NCBI GenBank assembly: GCA_958295785.1
Contig: OY282377.1
Span: 3,192,385-3,256,384 of the forward strand
Source of the DNA: an uncultured Latescibacterota bacterium
Lineage (GTDB): Bacteria > Latescibacterota > UBA2968
DNA: 64,000 nucleotides
Reading direction: 5' to 3'
Made by a program: the position numbers and the translations under genes. The notes beneath the pieces were generated by a model that saw only the letters and a program-made list of their open reading frames with translations, was not told the origin of the DNA and did not search any database. This document shows, one piece after another, positions 18,347 to 28,600 of this stretch. Position 1 is the stretch's first letter. Each line of letters opens with the position of its first letter.

Positions 18347-18701
18347 TCCGGGCGACGTGGTCGTGCTCGACTTCCCCGGTGTAACAAGCGGCAAACGCCG
18401 GCCAACAGTGATTGTCTCCTCTCCTGTTTATCATGCCTCGCGGCCCGATGTGGTTGTCGGCCTAATTACGGGTCAAAACGTGGCACTTGGGCCTACGGAC
18501 TATGTATTGCAGGATTGGTCGCAGGCTGGTTTGCGGATCCCCTCCGTTTTTCGCTGTTTTTTTGCTACGCTACCCTCCGCTACGCATCCTACGCTTGTCG
18601 GCCATTTGTCTGACCGCGATTGGCAGGGCGTATGTGTGCGTGTGAGAATTGCTTTGGATCCATTGGCTTCCTCATCTCCGCCGGACACCTTACCGTTGTA
18701 A
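18339..18701 (+). CDS. PemK/MazF-family toxin
   Basis: This 120-residue protein probably starts at TTG 18339, with AGGAGGAGG directly before it and an overlap with the antitoxin stop, so translation is likely coupled. The first residues NPGDVVVLDFPG...GKRRPTVIVSS are the hallmark of the MazF/PemK beta-barrel endoribonuclease. GLRIPSVFR and VGHLSDRDW match later family segments. Such toxins cleave mRNA at short motifs. The family assignment is strong; activity is untested. The longer ORF from 18306 adds residues unlike the family and is rejected. Confidence 0.85.
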   Translation: MFNPGDVVVLDFPGVTSGKRRPTVIVSSPVYHASRPDVVVGLITGQNVALGPTDYVLQDWSQAGLRIPSVFRCFFATLPSATHPTLVGHLSDRDWQGVCVRVRIALDPLASSSPPDTLPL

Positions 18702-18800
18702 TCCGCCACGCGCTATGCAGTGAGATTCCCCAATAGTTGAAGTTGTCCAGCAAGTATCCGATTTGATTACTGCGTAACATTAGTAAAATAAGGAGGAGGG

Positions 18801-19574
18801 ATGCAGCGCGAAATCGCAATCAGCCCCCGTTATTACCGCTGGCATGTCGATCCGGGGGTGATTTGGGCCGAGGTGAACACGAGCTATGCCCATCTGAATT
18901 GGGAAATCCCTATCGCGCAAGCGGCACTGGTGCTGGTCGATGTGTGGTCGCATCACTACTTGAAAGACACGGAAGCCCGATCCGAGGACATCGTGTGCAA
19001 CAAGATTGTGCCCTTGCTCAATGCATGTCGGAAAGCGGGCATGCCCATTGTTCACGCGCCATCCCCGCGCCTGGCCGAAGCGCATCCGTCACGGGTGAAT
19101 CTGATCGACAAAACAGAGGCAGGAGCCACAGACAGGGGCGACTGGCCCCCGCCCGCGTTTCGCGGCAAATCCGGGGACTTTGAACACTATGCGCGGCCCA
19201 TTGAACCGCGCGAGGAAGAATTGCAAGAGATCCGATCCAAGCTCGAGATGCACCCGTTGGTGCAGGTCGAAGCACGAGAGGCGGTCATTGCCACCGGGGA
19301 AGAACTCCATCGCTGGTGCGCGCAACGAGGCGTTCTCTTTCTCTTTTACCTCGGCTTCAATACCAACGCCTGCATTTTAATGCGCGACTACGGCACGCTG
19401 GCGATGAGCCGCAGGGGGTATGACGTGATCATCCTGCGAGATTGCACCACGGGGATGGAGTCTTTTGAAACGCACAACGCCCTCACACAGACGCGGTGCG
19501 CGGTGCTTTTCTTGGAAATGTTCGGCCACTATTCCACGACATCGAAGGAACTGATCGCGGGGTTGCCGGGCTGA
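18801..19574 (+). CDS. Isochorismatase-family cysteine hydrolase
   Basis: This 257-residue protein has a strong Shine-Dalgarno sequence (AAGGAGGA). The alpha/beta core is seen from AALVLVDVW (Asp47) through GMPIVHAPSPR to the nucleophile segment GFNTNACILM (Cys191), and then YDVIILRDCTTG. Family members hydrolyse amides such as nicotinamide or N-carbamoylsarcosine, or the isochorismate vinyl ether. The catalytic lysine of the triad is not obvious by eye. A long insertion (about 90-150) and N-terminal extension separate it from the well-known enzymes, so the substrate is unknown. The next gene begins 4 bp after its stop, suggesting coupling. Confidence 0.8.
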   Translation: MQREIAISPRYYRWHVDPGVIWAEVNTSYAHLNWEIPIAQAALVLVDVWSHHYLKDTEARSEDIVCNKIVPLLNACRKAGMPIVHAPSPRLAEAHPSRVNLIDKTEAGATDRGDWPPPAFRGKSGDFEHYARPIEPREEELQEIRSKLEMHPLVQVEAREAVIATGEELHRWCAQRGVLFLFYLGFNTNACILMRDYGTLAMSRRGYDVIILRDCTTGMESFETHNALTQTRCAVLFLEMFGHYSTTSKELIAGLPG

Positions 19575-19578
19575 GTTT

Positions 19579-22563
19579 ATGTCATTTATCCGAACAACAT
19601 ATCACACACACATCCGCCGCGTGATGATCGCCATTGCCATCTGCGCGGGGCCGGCAACGGGGCAAGGCGTGCCGCCGGACGAATCGTGGCGCACCCTTGA
19701 GACGAAACACTTTCGCATCAACTTTCCCGAGCACCTTGAAGATTTGGGCCGACGGGCCGCGGATCGTGCGGAGTGGGCGTATGCGCGATTGTCCGAGGAA
19801 TTTCTCGAGGGGCCGCGCGGGACAATCGATCTGGTGGTCTCTGACCACGTCGATGTCTCGAATGGCTTTGCGACCGTGTGGCCGTCGAACCGCATCTTCA
19901 TCTATGCCCGACCACCTGTGGATGATTTCGGGCTTGCGTATTTCGACGACTGGCTGGAACACGTCATTGTGCATGAAGTGACGCACATCTTCCACATTGA
20001 CCGGTTGGGCCGCTACAGTTTGCGCCAAGCGTTCGGGCGCGTGCCGTTGCCGGTGGTCTCGTTTCCCGCGTACTCCCTCCCGCGATGGGTGCATGAGGGC
20101 ATCGCCACCTGGTACGAATCCGCGCTGACCGGTGCTGGGCGGGTAGAGGGCACATTTCACGACATGGTCTTGCGGACCGCGGCACTCGAAGGCCGATTCG
20201 AGTCCATGGGGCAAGCAGGGGGCAACTCGCCGCAGTGGCCGGGCGGCACGCGGGTATACGCTTATGGGTCGCTCTTTTTTGACCACCTGATAGAACAATA
20301 CGGGCGCGACCGGATGGCGGCCTTTGTCAAAGCCGTAGAAGGGCAGTGGATTCCCTATCGCCTCAATGCCGCGGGCCGCCGCGCCTTTGGCGTCACCTTG
20401 TCGAGTGCGTGGAAGGCGTGGGCACAGACGCGGCTGGCATCGGCGGCTACGCTGGACCGGGAACTCGGCGCGTTGGGCGCGATCACCGAGCCAGAGACAT
20501 TGACCCGCGGCGCCCGGTACGCACGCCATCCAAAAATATCCCCGGATGGCGCGTCACTGGTCTATATCCGGTCGGATGGTCGGTCGGATGTGCAACTGGT
20601 ATCGGCTGACCCCAATGGCGGCGGCGCGTCAACGATAGCCCTGACCAGCGGGGGCGCGTTCTCGTTTGCCCCGAATGGCGATATTGTTTTTGCGGCGATT
20701 GATTTTGCGGACCGGTATCGGCAGTTCAGCGATCTCTACCAAGTAGCGCCGGGGCGTGCGGTACAGCGCGTGACGATAAATGCCCGGTTGACCGCGCCGT
20801 CGGTCACCCCCGATGGTTGGGCCGTTGCCATAGTGGAAGGCCGGGGAACGAACGGATTGGCGCGGGTCGATTTGCGCGATGGCAGGATTGAAATGCTGGT
20901 GCCTCCCAGTATGGAAGTCCACTGGGCGTACCCTGCGGTCTCGCCCGATGGTCGGTATATTGCGGCGACTCGCTGGACTGGCGGGTGGCACGACATCGTT
21001 ATTCTCGATGCAAAGGGCAGGCGCGTCTGCGAAGTGACGCGGGATAGGGCACTCGATTTTGCCCCTTCTTGGAGCGCGGACGGGCAATGGCTGGTCTGGT
21101 CGTCTGACCGCACGGGTATTCCCAATGTGCTGGCGGCAAAGGTGGATCAGGGGACGACGGCTTCCCCGGTGATGCTGACCAATGTCCGCACGGGCGCGGC
21201 GTTTCCAAGCGTGGATCCCTCCGGGCAGTGGCTCTACTTTTCGGGGTACCACGTCAATGGGTGGGAGGTAGAGCGCGTCCCCTTCAACCCCACTGCCGCG
21301 CCGCACGCGCCTCAACCGAGGGATGAGTCGCGTGAGATCGCCATCGCAGATAGACCGAATGTTCGCGTCAAAGGGCCGGCTCGTGCGTACTCGCCCTTGC
21401 CGACCCTTAGACCCTATTACTGGTGGCTCGAAGTGACTGAACCCATCGCGATAACGCTGCCGCGCAGCAGAGAGGATAAGCCCACTCGCGTGGAGGTGCT
21501 CGGCTATGCTATCGACGCGCAAACCTCTGGTATGGACCTCGTGAGCCGGCACGCTTATGCGGCCCGTGCTCGCGTTTTCCTGCCAGGGCCTTCGGGCAGA
21601 AGGGCAGCGGGCAGTCTGTCTTACCAGTACCGCGGACTGGGCAATCCCACGCTCGGCGTATCCCTGTTGCAGAACTGGGGCAAGGATGGCGCGAGAATCC
21701 AGCGGGGGAGCGCGGCACGCGATACGTTCTTTGTGCTTGAACGGGCGCGGCGCGTTGCTGTGTCGATAACACTAACGCGACCCAAGATCCGCAGCAACTT
21801 ATCCCTCGCGCTCTCCGGTGGGTTGGTGCGCGAAGACCGGGAAGTACTGGACCGCGCGCTGCAATTGACGGATCGGTTTCAACTCGACCGGCCGAGCAAC
21901 ACGCTGGGCGAATTGTCCATCCGCTTCTCTGCCTCCACCGCGAGATCGCACGCCTTTCAGATGGGCCGAGCGACCGGCGCGTCTTTCTCTGTCCGCGCCA
22001 GGCACCGCGAGGACCTCAACGCGCCGACCGGGGAATCCGCGAGGGATCGATCAGTCGATAGCGTCATCGGTGTTTTCAGAACTTATGCGCGGTTGCCCGG
22101 GCGACAATTTGCTGTGCCTGTGTTGGCACTGCGGGCAAGCGCGGGCGCGGCGCGAGGGCCGGGCAGCGGCACGGACTATTTTGACATCGGCGGGGCTTCG
22201 GGCAATACCGCGCAACTCTCTTTTCCCGTGCGGGGCTATCAGACGACGACTCGATCAGGACGCCGCGCCTGGGCCGCGTCTGTGGAATACCGCGTGCCCA
22301 TCGCGTTGATAAACCGCGGCCTGGGATCCTGGCCCCTGCACGCAGATCGGCTCTTTGGATCGCTCTTCATGGATGCCGCAGACGCTTGGGGGAATGACGC
22401 ACCGCAGACGCGATCCCGGCCCTTGCTGTCCGCTGGCGCGGAGATCACCGCCGACACCGCCGCGCTCTATTTGTTCCCCATCCGCCTCCGCATCGGCGCG
22501 GCGCGCAGGTTCACGGCTCCGAGGGGATTCGGATATTATGTTCGGCTTGGTATGTCGTTTTAA
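19579..22563 (+). CDS. Exported gluzincin-like peptidase / PD40 beta-propeller / outer-membrane barrel fusion
   Basis: This 994-residue protein has an N-terminal signal region (MIAIAICAGPATGQG near residues 16-30). A gluzincin-type zinc site follows: HEVTH (132-136) and a third ligand Glu173 in PRWVHEGIATWYES. Residues about 310-560 hold TolB/PD40-like repeats with the 'ISPDG.SLVYIRSDG...' pattern. The last 350 residues are beta-strand-rich, contain an LSFPVRGYQ turn and end in F. This is as expected for an Omp85/surface-antigen-like barrel recognised by the BAM complex. It would place a peptidase and propeller on the periplasmic or outer face. The start lies 4 bp after the hydrolase stop. 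Confidence 0.8.
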   Translation: MSFIRTTYHTHIRRVMIAIAICAGPATGQGVPPDESWRTLETKHFRINFPEHLEDLGRRAADRAEWAYARLSEEFLEGPRGTIDLVVSDHVDVSNGFATVWPSNRIFIYARPPVDDFGLAYFDDWLEHVIVHEVTHIFHIDRLGRYSLRQAFGRVPLPVVSFPAYSLPRWVHEGIATWYESALTGAGRVEGTFHDMVLRTAALEGRFESMGQAGGNSPQWPGGTRVYAYGSLFFDHLIEQYGRDRMAAFVKAVEGQWIPYRLNAAGRRAFGVTLSSAWKAWAQTRLASAATLDRELGALGAITEPETLTRGARYARHPKISPDGASLVYIRSDGRSDVQLVSADPNGGGASTIALTSGGAFSFAPNGDIVFAAIDFADRYRQFSDLYQVAPGRAVQRVTINARLTAPSVTPDGWAVAIVEGRGTNGLARVDLRDGRIEMLVPPSMEVHWAYPAVSPDGRYIAATRWTGGWHDIVILDAKGRRVCEVTRDRALDFAPSWSADGQWLVWSSDRTGIPNVLAAKVDQGTTASPVMLTNVRTGAAFPSVDPSGQWLYFSGYHVNGWEVERVPFNPTAAPHAPQPRDESREIAIADRPNVRVKGPARAYSPLPTLRPYYWWLEVTEPIAITLPRSREDKPTRVEVLGYAIDAQTSGMDLVSRHAYAARARVFLPGPSGRRAAGSLSYQYRGLGNPTLGVSLLQNWGKDGARIQRGSAARDTFFVLERARRVAVSITLTRPKIRSNLSLALSGGLVREDREVLDRALQLTDRFQLDRPSNTLGELSIRFSASTARSHAFQMGRATGASFSVRARHREDLNAPTGESARDRSVDSVIGVFRTYARLPGRQFAVPVLALRASAGAARGPGSGTDYFDIGGASGNTAQLSFPVRGYQTTTRSGRRAWAASVEYRVPIALINRGLGSWPLHADRLFGSLFMDAADAWGNDAPQTRSRPLLSAGAEITADTAALYLFPIRLRIGAARRFTAPRGFGYYVRLGMSF

Positions 22564-22634
22564 AAAAACAACTACCGGGTGCGCGGACAGGCACGGGGGC
22601 CTGTGGGGACTTTGCTGGACTTGTGCCGCGTCTT

Positions 22635-23075
22635 ATACCAATTTGATTTTTATTTGTCCGTATTCTGCCTCTCATCAGGGAGGAATGAGGAACAGACGTT
22701 CCGTAGAGATCAGGCGTTGCTCGTCTCAAGCGTTTGGCCCTACAGCATCGTTTGTTGCCTTCGATGCCTTCGGCGACCGACTTTTTTTCAACAGCAAAAA
22801 AAAGTAGGCAAAAAATGCCGCTCTCAAACGCCGAGAGGCTTGCACAGCGCAAATCGCTTTTGTAACAGGACGACATGCGCTGGCCTGCGAGGTGGGTTGC
22901 CCAATGAACGTGGGTTGCGAGACGGCCTTGCGCGCTGTGCGCGATGGGTTTATCTGATGGTCTTTTGAGATGGCCTGGTTGCAATGGCTTTTTTGAATGA
23001 CTGGGTAACGTCAAGGGAATCATTTGATGGCTACATATCGCATCACATCAGGGCAACAGAAAATCAATTTAGTAT
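22635..23075. mobile_element. Dispersed TIR element, copy A (441 bp)
   Basis: The element starts with ATACCAATTTGATTTT and ends with AAAATCAATTTAGTAT, inverted repeats with 14 of 16 positions matching. The body matches 39657-40158 and 48521-48883 almost end to end. It carries a T-run/A-run hairpin at 22778-22808, a CTCTC...GAGAG hairpin and a CAGG...CCTG hairpin. Reading frames inside it differ between copies, so it is probably non-coding (MITE-like or structured RNA). It fills most of the 605 bp between the barrel fusion and the symporter gene. Confidence 0.75.
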
Positions 23076-23134
23076 TACAGTTATAGTATATTGGCCTGTC
23101 CCTACGACTGCTTGGGGACTTGGGGTTGGGCGGA

Positions 23135-23165
23135 CTGACCACTGACCACTGACCACTGACCACTA
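23135..23165. repeat. CTGACCA heptamer tandem repeat
   Basis: Four perfect CTGACCA units end directly at the symporter start codon and take the place of a Shine-Dalgarno sequence. Related stretches occur near 43485-43512 and 48890-48905. Confidence 0.8.
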
Positions 23166-23167
23166 CC

Positions 23168-24661
23168 ATGTTATCATTTCCAGATTTCATCGTTATCTTT
23201 TTTTACGCCCTGCTGATGGCTTGGGTGGGTGGCGTTGCCAAGAGGAAGTCTCGAAACGCGGATGCCTATTTTGCGGCCGGGCACAACTTGCCGTGGTGGA
23301 TGGCCGCTATTTCGCACCACGTCTCTGGCTACAGTGCCGTGGTGTTTGTGGGCTTTGCCGGCCGAGCGGTCACGGCGGGATTTAGCATGTGGACGCTGTT
23401 TTCCCTGTCGTGCTTTATCGCCATGATGATCGGCTGCCTCGTGTGGGCGCCGCGCTGGTCGCGTCTCAAGGTGATGACGCCCGTGGAATACCTCGAGGCG
23501 CGATACGGCAATTCCGTGCGTTTTTTGGTGGCACTTTCGGGAATTGGCATCAAGTTTATCGACCTGGGAATCAAGCTTTACGCGATTTCCGTGGTGGTGC
23601 AAACGGTCACGGGTTGGGCGGTCTTGCCCGTCGTGCTCGTGGCCGGGGCCATTACCGTGGGCTACGTGCTTTTGGGCGGGTTGTGGGCCGCGGTGTTGAC
23701 CGATTTGATCCAGTTTGTGTTGCAACTGATCATCAGCTTGATCGTGGTGTTTCTCGTGCTGGACAACGTGGGCGGATGGCATGGACTGTGGGCACAGTTG
23801 CCCGCAGAACGCGGCGCGTTTTTCAATGCAGAGGCAGGCATTGGCGCGGACTTCTGGCTGGTCTATCTCGCGGTGGTGATTTTCAGTTACAACGGCGCCA
23901 CATGGGGCTTGGCGCAGCGGTTTATTTCCGTAGCCGATCCGCGAGACACGCAAAAAGCCGCGTTGCTGTCCGGCTTTCTCTACTTGCTGTATCCAGTCGT
24001 GATTTTCATTCCGGCATGGGCCGCGCCTTTGGTGCTCGCAGAATACTTTGACCCGGTTTCTCTCGCCCCCGTGCCCGGGTTTGATCCGCAACAGACTTAC
24101 GTCTTGATGGCCCAACGCATGCTCTCTGGCCTGATGCCCGGGTTGATCGGCCTCTTGATCTGTTCGATGTTCGCGGCGACCATGTCCATGATCGACAGCG
24201 ATCTCAACGCGCTGGCCGCCGTATTTACCAAAGATGTTTACCAGCGCAATACCGAGCGCGAGTGGACGCCGCAGACGCTGTTGCGGGTGGGCAAAATTGT
24301 CACATTGATTTTCGGATTGGCAGTCATTGTCACCGGCGTGGTGATCGCCGAAAGCGAGGGCGCGGAAAAAGTATTTGCGGTAACGGTGCAAATTTTTGGC
24401 GCGTTGCTGTCTCCCATTGCGATTCCGCTGATGTTCGGCATGCTGTTCCGAAAGCCGACCGCCCGAGGCGCGGTATTGGCCCTGCTGGGCGGGTTGCTGA
24501 CCTACGGCATCTTGGTGCAATTCACGGACGATTTTGCGATTTATACCGGGGGCGAAATTCTGGTCGGCCTGTGTTTGTACTTTGGCGAGGGATGGCTTGG
24601 AAAACGCCCCCCGGCCAAAGAAGATGAAGTGGAACGCTTGTTTGACAAATTGACTTCCTAA
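23168..24661 (+). CDS. Sodium:solute symporter family transporter
   Basis: This 497-residue, very hydrophobic protein has about 13 predicted membrane spans. The N-terminal span is followed by the conserved RKSRNADAYFAAGHNLPWWM loop and SHHVSGYSAVVFVGF, typical of the SSS family. The later PGLIGLLICSMFAATMSMID segment with a Ser-rich helix is the usual sodium-site region. It should import a small solute (sugar, sialic acid, amino acid or similar) with Na+ across the inner membrane; the substrate cannot be assigned. No ribosome-binding site is seen, because heptamer repeats abut the ATG. Confidence 0.9.
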   Translation: MLSFPDFIVIFFYALLMAWVGGVAKRKSRNADAYFAAGHNLPWWMAAISHHVSGYSAVVFVGFAGRAVTAGFSMWTLFSLSCFIAMMIGCLVWAPRWSRLKVMTPVEYLEARYGNSVRFLVALSGIGIKFIDLGIKLYAISVVVQTVTGWAVLPVVLVAGAITVGYVLLGGLWAAVLTDLIQFVLQLIISLIVVFLVLDNVGGWHGLWAQLPAERGAFFNAEAGIGADFWLVYLAVVIFSYNGATWGLAQRFISVADPRDTQKAALLSGFLYLLYPVVIFIPAWAAPLVLAEYFDPVSLAPVPGFDPQQTYVLMAQRMLSGLMPGLIGLLICSMFAATMSMIDSDLNALAAVFTKDVYQRNTEREWTPQTLLRVGKIVTLIFGLAVIVTGVVIAESEGAEKVFAVTVQIFGALLSPIAIPLMFGMLFRKPTARGAVLALLGGLLTYGILVQFTDDFAIYTGGEILVGLCLYFGEGWLGKRPPAKEDEVERLFDKLTS

Positions 24662-24688
24662 AAGAAATTTTATACAAAAATAAAAGGC

Positions 24689-24717
24689 TTGACATACCTA
24701 TCTCGATAGAGTTATCA
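24689..24717 (+). promoter_or_regulatory. Possible sigma70-type promoter before the envelope operon
   Basis: TTGACA at 24689-24694, a 17-bp spacer and a weak TTATCA -10 at 24712-24717 lie about 150 bp upstream of the barrel protein gene at 24869, in an otherwise gene-free AT-rich stretch. Confidence 0.4.
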
Positions 24718-24868
24718 TGGCACGTTACACTTTGCGTCGAAATTTCTAAACCAAAGAAAGGGGTGAGTCCAATGCACTGAAACAGCATGCGTTGCAACCG
24801 ATTCAGCATTTCGTTGGGGTCAAACTGTTTCACGATTTTTCAGTTTTTAGCCGCAGAGAGGAGGGTTT

Positions 24869-25603
24869 ATGACACGCACATTGCGTATTTTTCTTTTGGG
24901 CGTATTGCTGGTGCTTCCGTCCGGTGAGTTGTTCGCCGAATCCCAGGGCGCCCCTGCCGATCAGAACCGATGGGGTATCGGGGGGTTCGTCGATTACCAA
25001 GTTCCCCTGTTCAATTTGAGGGACCGCTACGGTCAGACCGGGAAATACGGCTTTAACTTGAACTATGTGGCGAGCAACCTGGTGACCGTTGAGGTGGAAT
25101 ATCACTATTCCAAATTCGACAATGGGAAACTGGCATCCACGCCATTTACCTACCCAATTGACGGTCGAGACCACACCAGTCCCAACGCTTCTTCGACGAT
25201 GACCTACAACAGCCTGTGTGTGAACGCACTCGTCTTTGTGGGCGAGGAGAATCAGCAACACGGGTTTCAGGCGAAGGATTATCGCTATTATCTGGCGCTC
25301 GGCGGTGGCTTTTTCCGTTACAATGCCGAGAACCGCAATCTGGTATGGCCGTCTCAGACCAGCAATCCGATTGATCTCGAGGAGGTGATGCCTCCGCAAA
25401 TTGACAAGCGCACGACTATCGCGCTGACCGCAGGCACGGGAATGGAGGCATTCTTGGTCGATAATATCAGCTTGGATGTGCGCGCGCGCTTAAACTTTGT
25501 GATAGGCGAGTTGCGCCCCAGGCTCTTTTACGGTCTGGAACGCACCCGTCCGCTGATGTCTTTTGACATAGGTGCGGGACTTAAGTTTTACTTTTGGCGT
25601 TAA
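24869..25603 (+). CDS. Outer-membrane beta-barrel protein
   Basis: This 244-residue protein has a clear signal peptide (MTRTLRIFLLGVLLVLPSGE, cleavage after LFA) and a Shine-Dalgarno sequence (AGAGGAGGG). The mature part alternates hydrophobic and polar residues in antiparallel-strand fashion (VTVEVEYHYSKF, YRYYLALGGGFFRY, LKFYFWR) and ends in an aromatic-rich strand. It resembles OmpW/OmpX-sized barrels. It is the first gene of the run leading to a TonB-dependent receptor and a PorV-like protein, so an envelope role in the same pathway is likely. The cargo is unknown. Confidence 0.75.
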   Translation: MTRTLRIFLLGVLLVLPSGELFAESQGAPADQNRWGIGGFVDYQVPLFNLRDRYGQTGKYGFNLNYVASNLVTVEVEYHYSKFDNGKLASTPFTYPIDGRDHTSPNASSTMTYNSLCVNALVFVGEENQQHGFQAKDYRYYLALGGGFFRYNAENRNLVWPSQTSNPIDLEEVMPPQIDKRTTIALTAGTGMEAFLVDNISLDVRARLNFVIGELRPRLFYGLERTRPLMSFDIGAGLKFYFWR

Positions 25604-25655
25604 ACTGTTCGCAACAGCCTGAACTCTATCCACACTCTTTTTAGGAGGTCGTGCT

Positions 25656-28600
25656 ATGAAGCACAGATTGTTGTTTTTTCATTTTCTGGCAGTTGTCGGT
25701 ATCCTGCTCGTCGGGACCGGCGACTTGTGGGCGGGCAGCACTGGGAAGGTCAACGGGGTTATTCGGGATGCCAGCGGGCAACCGTTGCCGGGCGTCAATG
25801 TGGTGGTCAAAGACGTGCAGCGCGGGGCCGTTACCGATGCCGATGGGTATTACGCCATCATCCAAGTTGATCCCGGGCGCGTGACGCTCACCGGATCGCT
25901 CGTCGGCTATGAGACCGTTCAGGTCCAAGACGTGCAGATCATCGTGGATCAGACCGTCACCGTGAATTTCACGCTCAAAGAAGCCGCAGTGGAACTCGGC
26001 GAATTGGTGGTGATCGCGGACCGCCCATTGGTGGAGCCAGACAAGACCACGAGCAAGTACACCGTGACGCTCGAAGAAACCGAACGCATTTTGAGCATGG
26101 TGCGGAACACGGCTGAAATTTTGCAGTTGCAACCCGGCGTGGCCGTTGACGGGTCCAACCGGTTGCGCGGCAGCCGCGTTGGTGGAAACATATCCGGAGG
26201 CGAAGTCCCGTGGGGCAGCGACGTGGCCTATATGGTCGATGGCGTGCGGATGAACTACAATGACGGTCGCGGGGCCGGCGGGTCGTTCCGAACCGTGAAC
26301 CGCGGCGCGATTCAAGAATTGTCCGTGCTCACCGGCGTCACGCCCGCCGAGTTTGGCAATGCCCAAGCCGGCGTGGTGCAAATTGTGACCAAAGAAGGTG
26401 GCAATCAGTACAATGGCTGGGGCGAATTTCGCTATGAGCCTGCCGGGAAAAAGCACTGGGGCGAAAATGTCTATGACGCCCCGCAACACCAAGACAAAAT
26501 GCAGTGGGACAATCCCGACTGGCTGACCGAACGGCGGCCCGATATTTCGAATGATTCCATGCTGAAAGAATTGGTCGGCGAACCCCTACACACCCGTGAG
26601 GATTACACAGAGGTCGGCGGTTGGGACGCGGAAGCCAATCTTTCGGGCCCCATCGGCACCAATGTGTCGTTTGTGCTCACGGCAAAACACAGCCGTTTGG
26701 CCAACCCCTATCCGGGCTCCAAACAGACGGGATTTTACAACGACACCAACACCTTTATCCCCACGGGGCCGGACAATCTGTCGCTTTCCGGGAGTTTCAC
26801 GTTTAGGCCAACGCAGAATTTGAAGTTGAAACTGGGCGGGCTTTACCAGGGCTACGAATTTTGGTCCAACGGCGTGGCCGATCCGTGGATCCGCACCGCG
26901 GATTCCATCCCGGGCGTGCATCGCGGCTTGGGCGATGGGGGCCGCGACCTGTTTTTGCCCGAAAATTGGTCCGCAGCCGGCAAGCGCAGAGAGCGCGAAG
27001 AATTGCAGTACTTGGTGGTGACGCACACGCTCTCGCCCAAAACGTTTTACGAAGTGCGCGTGTCGCGCAGCCGCTCGAAAACCGATACCATTGGCGTGTA
27101 CCAGACGACATCGACCAACAACAAGGGCGATGCCAACTGGTTCAATGTCGGGCGAACCGCTGCCCGCTATAAAGTGGCTGACCGCAATCGGTTGGGGCTC
27201 AAGGTGGATTTGACCTCTCAGGTGACCAAGGGCCACCTGATCAAGGCGGGTATCGACTTTATGCAACGCGACATTGCCATGACGCTCATCGCCAACTCCA
27301 GCCCTGCGGATCGACATCTGATGTTTGTCGCAGACAAGGGACAGATCGGCGATGGCGTGAGGCCCTATACCATCAACTCGTACGTGCAGGACAAGATGGA
27401 ATTTGAGGGCATGATCGTGAACCTGGGCCTGCGTATGGACGCCTTCAACCCCAATGCGCGCAGGATCACGCACGGCGGATTCAGGGGGTCCGAGATGTTT
27501 CGCACCTATACCCGAGCGCGCGATTACGCGTACCAGGATGGCTCGATCTGGTCGACAAACGCGCCGTGGCATGTGGTGTTCAGCCCGCGCATCGGGATTT
27601 CGCATCCGATCACCGAGCGGGCGCAGTTCCGCTTCTCGTCGGGCGTGTACTTGCAGTGGGCCGATCTGTGGTTCTACTTTGGCGAAGATTTCTGGGTCGC
27701 GGGCAAGTCCGAAGACCGGGATATCAACGGCAACGGGGCCATCGACGAGACGGAACGCTACAACAACTTGGAAACCACGTATAGCGGTCGAAACGGCTCG
27801 CACCTCTTGCGACCCGCCAAAACAACGGCGTTTGAAGTGGGCGCAGACTGGAACTTCGTCTCGAACTACACCGCGGCGATCACGGCATATTACCGCTCTG
27901 AAGTCGAACAATTTACGTGGTATCCCAACGAGGATTGGCGCGGCCCGCGCGTGACGCACCTGCGTTATTCCCGCACGCTGGACAACGGCGCGTATGGCGA
28001 TACCCGTGGCGTGGAACTCGCGTTGCGAAAGCAGTTCAGCGACAATTTCTCATTCAATTTGTCCTACAACTACCAGTGGGCGTCGTTCACCACTGGGAAG
28101 CGCGGCAATGTCGTGCGCCGGGCCTACATGGATGAGGGTGGCGTGAGAGCAGGCGCGGTCAATGTCGCCTATACGCACCCCGAACTCGGCGTGCGCGTGC
28201 CCGATGTGTGGGTCGAGTGGGATGCCCACCCCTCGGGCAGCGAAGTGCCGCACATGATGTCGCAGGAAGACATCGACTTTTATGCGGAACGGGCGAATAG
28301 CCGATTCGAGTCCAATTCCGAGTCTCTCGCTTATGGCAATACCTTGGGCACGGGCGAGTGGGATGGCCCGCGTCCGGCCGAAGGCGCGACCGAGGGCAAG
28401 GGCGTGCATATCATCACCGGCGGTTATAGCCAGTTGTTCCTCAAACCGCGTTCCGGAGATCGGCGGCAGTACGGCAGCGCCTCGATGCTGGCCTCCTTCC
28501 CGTCCGATTTCGACCGGGGCGGGGCCATTGTCAGCGCGGTCTTGCGAAATATGCGTATCAATCTGGTCACGCGGATCGAAACGGGCGGGTTGTTCCTCTA

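Noticed and set aside
22511-23023. Minus-strand ORFs inside the TIR elements with shared peptide MSSCYKSDLRCA (also 39638-40300 and 48454-48684)
   Set aside because: Frames, starts and ends differ between copies, and insertions and satellite expansions break them. The shared peptide follows from DNA conservation of the element.
22635-23075. Retron-type ncRNA
   Set aside because: The element has several hairpins, but no reverse transcriptase gene is adjacent to any copy.
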